Shown one piece after another: positions 5,801-11,551 of a stretch of DNA of 11,551 nucleotides. Source of the stretch: Sphingomonadales bacterium (GTDB lineage: Bacteria > Pseudomonadota > Alphaproteobacteria > Sphingomonadales > Sphingomonadaceae). Position numbers and translations under genes: made by a program. The notes under the pieces were generated by a model. The model was not told where the DNA came from and did not search any database. It worked only from the letters and a program-made list of their open reading frames with translations. The stretch spans positions 1 through 11,551 of the forward strand of contig RDXA01000386.1 of assembly GCA_004292705.1 (NCBI GenBank), in the 5' to 3' direction. Numbering within the stretch: position 1 is the stretch's first letter; every line of letters begins with the position of its first letter.

Positions 5801-7735
5801 ATGATTTCGTTCTTCCGCCGCTTTTTCCAGTCCAGGATCGGCCTGCCGATTGTCCTTGCGTTTCTGGCGCTGATGGCGCTCGCCTTCGCTGCCTCGGACA
5901 TCACCGGCAACACTTTTGGGGGCGTATCGGGCGGCGACCGGATGGCCGTGGTCGGTGGTGAGGCGATCCCGATTGCGGATCTCTCGGTCGCAGCGAATAC
6001 CGCGCTCGATCAGGTGCGCCAGCAGAACGCCACGTTGACCATGCCCGAATTCATCGCCGAGGGCGGGCTCGACGAGGTGGTCGATCAGCTGATCGACCGC
6101 TTTGCCGTGGGCGAATATGGCCGCAAATATGGTCTTCGCGCGGGCGAAAATCTGGTGAACAGCGAGATCCTCAAGATCCCCGCCTTTCAGGGCCTGACCG
6201 GGGCCTTCGACGAACAGACCTATGTCGCCGCGCTGCGATCGCGCGGGTTGACCGATGCGCTGTTCCGCCGCGACCTTCAGGATGGCCTGATCGAGCAGCA
6301 ATTGCTTCGCTCCGCTGTCGCGGCGCCGCAGCTTCCCGAAAAGGTCGCCCGTCAATATGCCTCGCTGGTGCTGGAAAAGCGCAAGGGCGAGATCGCGCTG
6401 ATCCCCAGCGCTGCTTTTGCGCCCACCGGCAACCCTTCGGATGCGCAGCTTGCGGCGTGGTACAAGGATAACCGCACCCAGTTCATTCGCCCGGAGCGGC
6501 GCACGCTGCGTTTTGCGGTGTTCGGTTCCGACACGCTCAAGGTCAATGCAACGCCGACGGCGGCCGAGATTGCCGAGCGGTACAAGCGCGATGCGGCCAA
6601 GTATGCGGCAAGCGAGAAGCGCGTTGTCACCAGCTTTGTGGTGCCAACCGAGGACGCCGCCAAGGCGCTGGCTGCTCGCATCAGCGGCGGTGCCTCGCTC
6701 GAAAGCGTGGCTCGCGATGCTGGATTTACCGCATCCACCTCCGAAGCGCGCGAGCGCGAAGCCATGTCGGGCGCCACCAGCTTTGCTTTCGCGCAAAACG
6801 CGTTCAAGGCAGCACAGGGTGCCGTGGTTGAACCGGCGCAAGGAACGCTTGGCTGGTACGTCGCGCGGGTGGACAAGATCGAGCGGATCGCCGCGCGCAA
6901 TCTGGCGCAGGCGACTCCCGAAATCACCACGCAGCTCAGCCAGGAAAAGCGCGTCGCTGCCATTGCCGATCTTGTCGCCGAGATCGAAGGGGAGATCGAC
7001 GGCGGCACCGCGCTGGCCGAAGTCGCCAAGACCTATGGCCTCAAGGTCGAAACCACCCCGGCGCTGCTCGCCAACGGGCAGGCCTTCGGTCAGCCTCAGG
7101 TGCAGATCGTGCCGCAACTCGTGCCCGTGCTCCAGACCGCCTTCCAGATGGAAGAAAGCGAGCCACAGCTCGCGCAGGTCATCGAAGGCGAGGAATTCGT
7201 GATCTTCGAAGTCGCCAGGGTCGACGAAGCCTCTGCTCCCCCGCTCGCCGAGGTGCGCGAAGGTGTGATCGCCGCGTGGAAACGTGCACAGGGTGCGATA
7301 CAGGCAAAACAGGCAGCCGACCGCATCCTCGCCAAGGTGCGCAGCGGGACGCCGCTTGCGGCGGCTCTTGCGGCCGAAAACAAGCCGGGTTTCGAGCGTG
7401 AGCCGATCGATCTCGAGCGCCGCCAGCTGCTCGCCCAGCAGCAGGGCCGTATCGCTCCCCCGCTGGTGCTGATGTTCAGCATGGCGGAAGGCACGGTCAA
7501 GTCGCTGGAGGGTCCGCGCGATCTCGGCTGGTATATCGTCAATCTCGAGGACATCAGCACCCTGCCGCTCGATAAGGAAGGGGCGCTGGTCGCCCAGACC
7601 CGCCAGCAGCTTGGGCAGGCCTTGTCCGAGGAATATCGCAGGCAGGCAACGGCCGCGATGCGCAAGGAGCTGGGCGTCACCCGCAATGACGCCGCGATTG
7701 CCGCCGTGCGCAAGCAACTGGCGGGCGAGCAGTAA
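5801..7735 (+). CDS. ppiD: PpiD-type periplasmic chaperone / peptidyl-prolyl isomerase family protein
   Basis: The 644-residue protein is anchored in the inner membrane and faces the periplasm, where PpiD proteins help newly exported proteins leave the Sec channel. The layout is a short basic cytoplasmic start (MISFFRRFFQSRIG), one membrane segment (about 14-31), a SurA_N-like helical chaperone region (about 45-235), a parvulin-like domain (about 272-360, from KRVVTSFVV to GWYVARVDKI), and a long C-terminal chaperone part. The parvulin part looks degenerate, as in many PpiD proteins, so isomerase activity is uncertain while chaperone activity is likely. The ATG at 5801 gives the N-terminus expected in sphingomonads; the SD is weak. 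trpE follows after 21 bases, a gene order I associate with this order of bacteria. Confidence 0.92.
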   Translation: MISFFRRFFQSRIGLPIVLAFLALMALAFAASDITGNTFGGVSGGDRMAVVGGEAIPIADLSVAANTALDQVRQQNATLTMPEFIAEGGLDEVVDQLIDRFAVGEYGRKYGLRAGENLVNSEILKIPAFQGLTGAFDEQTYVAALRSRGLTDALFRRDLQDGLIEQQLLRSAVAAPQLPEKVARQYASLVLEKRKGEIALIPSAAFAPTGNPSDAQLAAWYKDNRTQFIRPERRTLRFAVFGSDTLKVNATPTAAEIAERYKRDAAKYAASEKRVVTSFVVPTEDAAKALAARISGGASLESVARDAGFTASTSEAREREAMSGATSFAFAQNAFKAAQGAVVEPAQGTLGWYVARVDKIERIAARNLAQATPEITTQLSQEKRVAAIADLVAEIEGEIDGGTALAEVAKTYGLKVETTPALLANGQAFGQPQVQIVPQLVPVLQTAFQMEESEPQLAQVIEGEEFVIFEVARVDEASAPPLAEVREGVIAAWKRAQGAIQAKQAADRILAKVRSGTPLAAALAAENKPGFEREPIDLERRQLLAQQQGRIAPPLVLMFSMAEGTVKSLEGPRDLGWYIVNLEDISTLPLDKEGALVAQTRQQLGQALSEEYRRQATAAMRKELGVTRNDAAIAAVRKQLAGEQ

Positions 7736-7756
7736 GCCCATCGCCATGAGCGCATC

Positions 7757-9310
7757 GTGACCTCATTCGTCTCTGGGCCCATGCCCGGCCTGCCCGAAAA
7801 TGCTGCTGCCGCCGCTGCCATGCTGGCCGCAGGCCGGCCAGCGCTGGTATGGCGGCGGATCATTGCCGACAGCGATACGCCCGTGGGTGCAGCGCGGCGG
7901 CTGATGGTGGCGGGGCGCGGTGATTTCCTGCTCGAATCGGTGGAAGGCGGCGAGGTGCGGGGACGCTACAGCCTGCTCGGCCTCGATCCTGATCTGGTGT
8001 TCCGGGCCAGCGGAGCGTCTGCCGAAGTCAACCGGGACTGGCGCCAGAACCGCGAAGCCTTCATGCCGCTGGCGGGTAATGCGCTGGCGGAACTGCGCGC
8101 GCTGGCCGCGATGTGCCGGATCGACCCGATGCCCGAGGGTCTGCCCCCCGCACTCGCCTGCCTCGTCGGCTATCTCGGCTATGAAACCATCGGCCTCGTC
8201 GAGACCCTGCCCCGCGCCGCCCCCGGGCCACTGGCGCTCCCCGACATGTTGTTTGTGCGGCCGACCGTCATTCTGGTGTTCGACGGGCTCACCAATGCGC
8301 TATTCGCGATCGCGCCGATCTGGCAGGCGGACGATCCGCAGGCTGCCGTGGCCCGCGCGGGTGAGCGCATCGATGCCGTGCTGAGCCAGCTGGGAGAAGC
8401 GATGCCGCGCGATCCTGCGGCCACTCTGCCCGAAACCCTGCCTGACCTTGCGCCGGTCATCGCGGCCGAGGATTACAAGACTATGGCCCTCAAGGCCAAG
8501 GACTACATCCTGGCAGGCGATATCTTCCAGGTGGTGCTGGCCCAGCGCTTCACCTGCCCCTTCCCGCTCCCGCCACTGGCACTCTATCGCGCGCTGCGGC
8601 GGGTGAACCCTTCGCCGTTCCTCTATTATCTCGATCTCCCCGGCTTTGCCCTCGTGGGATCGAGCCCCGAGATTCTCGTCCGCGTGCGTCCTGATTCGAA
8701 CGGGCAAGCCGAAGTCACCATCCGCCCGATTGCCGGCACCCGTCCGCGCGGGGCCACCCGGGCCGAGGACCTTGCCAACGAAGCCAGCCTGCTGGCCGAT
8801 CCCAAGGAGCGCGCCGAACACCTGATGCTGCTCGATCTTGGGCGCAATGATGTCGGACGGGTCGCGGCGGCCGGAACGGTGACGGTCACCGACAGCTTCA
8901 CGGTCGAACGCTACAGCCACGTCATGCACATCGTCAGCAATGTCGTGGGGCAGCTTGATGGCTCGAAGGACGCCCTCGATGCGCTGTTCGCCGGTTTCCC
9001 GGCGGGCACCGTCTCGGGCGCACCCAAGATCCGGGCCTGCGAGATCATCGCCGAACTGGAGCCCGAAACGCGCGGCGCCTATGCGGGCGGCGTTGGCTAT
9101 TTCGCGCCGGACGGCAGCCTCGATTCCTGCATCGTGCTGCGGACCGCCGTGGTCAAGGACGGGGTGATGCACGTTCAGGCCGGCGCGGGCATCGTCGCCG
9201 ACAGCGACCCCGACTACGAACTGGCCGAGTGCCGGGCCAAGGCCGGGGCGCTGATTGCTGCCGCGCGCGAGGCGATCAGGGTCGCGGGCGAGCCGGGGTA
9301 CGGGCAGTGA
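7757..9310 (+). CDS. trpE: Anthranilate synthase component I
   Basis: The 517-residue cytoplasmic subunit turns chorismate and ammonia (from TrpG) into anthranilate, the committed step of tryptophan synthesis. The tryptophan feedback site LLES is at residues 58-61. The chorismate-binding domain (about 235-505) has the family blocks IRPIAGTRPRG (322-332), ERAEHLMLLDLGRNDVGRV (351-369), GTVSGAPKIRACEI (417-430), GAYAGGVGYF (440-449) and the GAGIVADSDP loop (476-485). It is TrpE rather than PabB or MenF, judging by LLES and the trpG/trpD neighbours. The start is taken as GTG 7757, which has a TGAG 6 bases upstream and gives a full N-terminus; the in-frame ATG at 7781 has no SD and is second choice. 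The stop overlaps the next gene by 4 bases. Confidence 0.96.
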   Translation: MTSFVSGPMPGLPENAAAAAAMLAAGRPALVWRRIIADSDTPVGAARRLMVAGRGDFLLESVEGGEVRGRYSLLGLDPDLVFRASGASAEVNRDWRQNREAFMPLAGNALAELRALAAMCRIDPMPEGLPPALACLVGYLGYETIGLVETLPRAAPGPLALPDMLFVRPTVILVFDGLTNALFAIAPIWQADDPQAAVARAGERIDAVLSQLGEAMPRDPAATLPETLPDLAPVIAAEDYKTMALKAKDYILAGDIFQVVLAQRFTCPFPLPPLALYRALRRVNPSPFLYYLDLPGFALVGSSPEILVRVRPDSNGQAEVTIRPIAGTRPRGATRAEDLANEASLLADPKERAEHLMLLDLGRNDVGRVAAAGTVTVTDSFTVERYSHVMHIVSNVVGQLDGSKDALDALFAGFPAGTVSGAPKIRACEIIAELEPETRGAYAGGVGYFAPDGSLDSCIVLRTAVVKDGVMHVQAGAGIVADSDPDYELAECRAKAGALIAAAREAIRVAGEPGYGQ

Positions 9311-10164
9311 ACCGCGCGGCTCTGACGATATTGCTGCCGCTGACAATCGCGCTGGCGGCCTGTTCCGAGCCGCCAGCGGGCGAGGCACTGGTCGAGATCA
9401 ACCTTGATGGGTCAAGCGGCGCGCAAAGCCCCTCCCCCACGCCCGCGCCCTCGAAGCCAGCGGGGCTATCGGCATGCCGCGCCGTGACCTTTGAGAGCGT
9501 CCCCCTCACCCATTGCATCGCCGATCCCGCAAGGCACCGGATCGCCATGGCCAACCTCGGTGCCGACAAGCAGCCCTTCGGCTCGCTCACCGCCTTCGCC
9601 GCGAGCGTCGATCCTGCGCGCATTGCCTTCGCCATGAATGGCGGAATGTATGGCGATGATCTCAAAGCGATCGGTTACTATGTCGAAAAGGGCGAGCGCC
9701 TTGCCGAACTGGACCGCAGCGAGGGGCCTGAAGAGGGTGGCGGCAATTTCTACATGAAGCCCAACGGCGTATTCTTCGGCACCGGCGGCACGTGGCGCGT
9801 GTTGGGGAGCAACACCTTCTTCAACACCGTCGCCGACCGGCCCGAGTTCGGCACCCAGTCCGGCCCGCTGCTGCTGATCGACGGGAAGCTGCACCCGGAG
9901 ATCAAGGATGATGGCCCTTCCCGGACAATCCGCAACGGCGTGGGAGTCGACGCCAAGGGACAAGCCCATTTCGTGATTTCCGACGCGGCGATCAGTTTCG
10001 GTCAACTTGCGCGTTTCTTCCGTGACGAGTTGAAGATTGCCAACGCCCTTTATCTCGACGGGCAGGTCTCCTCGCTGTGGGACCCGGCGAGCGAGCGCCT
10101 GGACAAAGGCCGGGTCGGCCCGATCATCGTCGTGACGAAACGGGAAGAGAAAGCGGCACAATGA
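9307..10164 (+). CDS. Predicted lipoprotein, phosphodiester glycosidase (DUF2233/NAGPA) family
   Basis: The 285-residue protein starts with a lipoprotein signal: Arg3, a hydrophobic stretch and the lipobox LAAC with Cys19. It should therefore be lipid-anchored on the outside of the inner membrane or in the outer membrane. A Pro/Ser/Ala linker (about 37-53) precedes a NAGPA/DUF2233 domain (about 75-280) with AMNGGMY (109-115), NFYMKPNGVFF (147-157), TQSGPLLLIDG (183-193), SRTIRNGVGVD (205-215) and ALYLDGQVSS (247-256). Family members cleave sugars linked by phosphodiesters, as does the mammalian mannose-6-phosphate uncovering enzyme; the substrate here is unknown. I chose the GTG at 9307 because it overlaps the trpE stop (GTGA) and starts exactly at the signal peptide; an open frame upstream is antisignal noise. 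Its stop overlaps trpG (ATGA). It has no known role in tryptophan synthesis. Its GC-rich codon use looks like its neighbours. Confidence 0.85.
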   Translation: MNRAALTILLPLTIALAACSEPPAGEALVEINLDGSSGAQSPSPTPAPSKPAGLSACRAVTFESVPLTHCIADPARHRIAMANLGADKQPFGSLTAFAASVDPARIAFAMNGGMYGDDLKAIGYYVEKGERLAELDRSEGPEEGGGNFYMKPNGVFFGTGGTWRVLGSNTFFNTVADRPEFGTQSGPLLLIDGKLHPEIKDDGPSRTIRNGVGVDAKGQAHFVISDAAISFGQLARFFRDELKIANALYLDGQVSSLWDPASERLDKGRVGPIIVVTKREEKAAQ

Positions 10165-10772
10165 TCCTCGTCATCGACAATTACGACAGCTTCACCTTCA
10201 ACCTCGTCCATTACCTGATGGAGTTGGGGGCAGAAGTGCGGGTCGAGCGTAATGATGCGCTCAGCGCGGCGGAGGCGATCCGGACCAACGCATCCGGGTT
10301 TCTGATCTCCCCCGGCCCCTGCACGCCGAACGAGGCGGGCATCAGCCTCGATCTGGTGGCCGCCTGTGCCGATGCTGGCAAGCCTCTGATGGGGGTGTGT
10401 CTGGGCCATCAGGCGATCGGTCAGCATTTCGGCGGCACAGTGCAGCGCGGCGGGCTCATGCATGGCAAGACATCGCCGGTCACGCATGATGGCACAGGCC
10501 TCTTTGCAGGCCTGCCCTCGCCCTTCATCGCCACGCGCTACCACAGCCTTGAGGTCGTCAACGTGCCGGCCGAGCTGGTCGCCAATGCCCATGCCGAAAC
10601 CCCGGGTGCCGACCACCTTTCGGTGATGGGGTTCCGGCACGGGGAGCTTCCGATCCATTCGGTGCAGTTCCACCCGGAAAGCATCGCCACCGAGTACGGG
10701 CACGCGCTGCTCGCCAATTTCGTCCGCCTGTGCGGGATGGAGCCCGTGCTGCCCGCAAGGCTTGCGCCATGA
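10161..10772 (+). CDS. trpG: Anthranilate synthase component II (glutamine amidotransferase)
   Basis: The 203-residue cytoplasmic subunit frees ammonia from glutamine and channels it to TrpE. It is a class I glutamine amidotransferase with the opening block ILVIDNYDSFTFNLVHYL (2-19), the oxyanion loop SPGPCTPNEAG (50-60), the nucleophile Cys80 in GVCLGHQ and the partners His171 and Glu173 in QFHPES. The ATG at 10161 is chosen because the family always starts at this MILxIDNYDSF block and the codon overlaps the previous stop (ATGA). Its own stop overlaps trpD by 4 bases in the same way. In many bacteria the same subunit also serves PabB for folate; no second copy is in this window, so that shared use cannot be judged. 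Confidence 0.96.
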   Translation: MILVIDNYDSFTFNLVHYLMELGAEVRVERNDALSAAEAIRTNASGFLISPGPCTPNEAGISLDLVAACADAGKPLMGVCLGHQAIGQHFGGTVQRGGLMHGKTSPVTHDGTGLFAGLPSPFIATRYHSLEVVNVPAELVANAHAETPGADHLSVMGFRHGELPIHSVQFHPESIATEYGHALLANFVRLCGMEPVLPARLAP

Positions 10773-11551
10773 GCCTGCTGCCCGACATCGCTGCCCCACT
10801 CTCGGAAGCCGAGGCTGAAGCCGCCTTCGGCACCCTGCTCGACGGCGCGCCTTCGGAAGACGACATCGCGGCCTTCCTGATCGCCCTCTCCGCGCGCGGC
10901 GAGACCGCAGACGAGATCGCAGGCGCGGCACGGGCGCTGCGGGCGCGGCTGATCCCGATCAACGCCCCCGACGGCGCGATCGACGTGTGCGGCACCGGGG
11001 GCGACGGGCACCACACGCTCAATGTCTCGACCGCCGTCAGCCTCGTTGTGGCGGCCTGCGGCGTTCCCGTTGCCAAGCACGGCAACCGCGCGGCATCCTC
11101 CAAGGCGGGGGCGGCGGACACGCTGGAAGCCCTCGGCCTCGACATGGACGCCGCCGGACGCACGGCGGAGAAAACCCTTGCCGAGATCGGCATCTGCTTC
11201 CTCTTCGCCAGGAACCACCACCCGGCGATGGCGCGAATCCAGCCTATCCGGGTGCGGATCGGCCAGCGCACGATCTTCAACCTGATGGGCCCGTTGTCGA
11301 ACCCGGCGAAGGTCAAAAGCCAGCTGATCGGCATCGCGCGGCCCGCCTATGTCCCGATCTATGCCGGCGCAATGGCACGACTGGGCACGGGCAAGTCGCT
11401 GATTGTCTCGGGCGATGAAGGCCTCGACGAGTTGAGCCTTGCGGGCGGCAACGAAGTCGCAGTGGTGACCGGCAATGCCTTCACGATGGAGCGTGTCGAT
11501 GCCGGTATCGCTGGCCTGCCGCACGCCCCGATCGAGGCCATCCGGGGCGAC
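10769..11551 (+). CDS. trpD: Anthranilate phosphoribosyltransferase (3' end outside window)
   Basis: TrpD joins anthranilate to phosphoribosyl pyrophosphate, the second dedicated step of tryptophan synthesis, in the cytoplasm. The first 261 codons are present; the family is about 330-340 residues, so roughly the last 70 are missing. The N-terminal helical domain (about 1-65) is followed by the PRPP-binding loop CGTGGDG (74-80), NVSTAVSLV (85-93), the anthranilate-site block KHGNRAASSKAGAADTLEALG (103-123, shortened family motif), FARNHHPAM (147-155) and NLMGPLSNPA (171-180). The ATG at 10769 overlaps the trpG stop (ATGA), pointing to coupled translation. No frame breaks are seen up to the window end. 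Confidence 0.97.
   Translation, partial: MSLLPDIAAPLSEAEAEAAFGTLLDGAPSEDDIAAFLIALSARGETADEIAGAARALRARLIPINAPDGAIDVCGTGGDGHHTLNVSTAVSLVVAACGVPVAKHGNRAASSKAGAADTLEALGLDMDAAGRTAEKTLAEIGICFLFARNHHPAMARIQPIRVRIGQRTIFNLMGPLSNPAKVKSQLIGIARPAYVPIYAGAMARLGTGKSLIVSGDEGLDELSLAGGNEVAVVTGNAFTMERVDAGIAGLPHAPIEAIRGD

Noticed and set aside
5708..7747. Long minus-strand open frame (about 679 codons) across ppiD
   Set aside because: It mirrors the ppiD frame exactly in position, has no recognisable domain, and is rich in Arg/Gly/Ala/Leu as expected from complementing GC-rich codons.
8300..9388. Minus-strand open frame (362 codons) inside trpE
   Set aside because: It is the antisense shadow of the conserved TrpE chorismate-binding domain, with no start signal or motif.
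10538..11524. Minus-strand open frame (328 codons) across trpG/trpD
   Set aside because: It is antisense to two clearly conserved enzymes and has no family features.

Overview
The window is high-GC chromosomal DNA from an alphaproteobacterium, most likely a member of the Sphingomonadales (Erythrobacter- or Sphingomonas-like). The call rests on protein character (sphingomonad-style PpiD N-terminus, DUF1178, class A Hsp20), on the gene orders tpiA-secG-pyrG and ppiD-trpE-trpG-trpD, and on promoter-like sites resembling the Caulobacter housekeeping pattern TTGACGS / GCTANAWC. It is housekeeping DNA: I see no insertion sequence, prophage, CRISPR array, tRNA or rRNA.

Layout. (1) 1-1525, minus strand: glutaredoxin (grxC), a Nit-family amidohydrolase and a DUF1178 protein cut by the window edge, packed as one operon. 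(2) 1526-2217, plus strand: a divergent small heat-shock protein gene with a heat-shock-like promoter, a structured 5' leader that matches a ROSE RNA thermometer, and a hairpin terminator. (3) 2218-2527: a lower-GC, hairpin-rich gap with no convincing gene. (4) 2528-5555, minus strand: tpiA, secG and pyrG, with a likely extra promoter before secG. (5) 5801 to the end, plus strand: ppiD, then trpE, a predicted lipoprotein of the phosphodiester glycosidase (DUF2233/NAGPA) family, trpG and trpD (cut at its 3' end). From trpE onward each junction overlaps by 4 bases.

How the genes work together. TrpE and TrpG form anthranilate synthase, and TrpD adds the phosphoribosyl group, giving the first two steps of tryptophan synthesis from chorismate. 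PpiD is an inner-membrane periplasmic chaperone whose promoter seems also to drive trp. TpiA (glycolysis), SecG (Sec translocon) and PyrG (CTP synthesis) share a transcription unit by synteny, not by pathway. GrxC and the Nit-like hydrolase may both serve glutathione metabolism.

The most notable points are the ROSE-type thermometer on hsp20, the overlap of its promoter with the divergent grxC promoter, and the lipoprotein glycosidase gene embedded between trpE and trpG.
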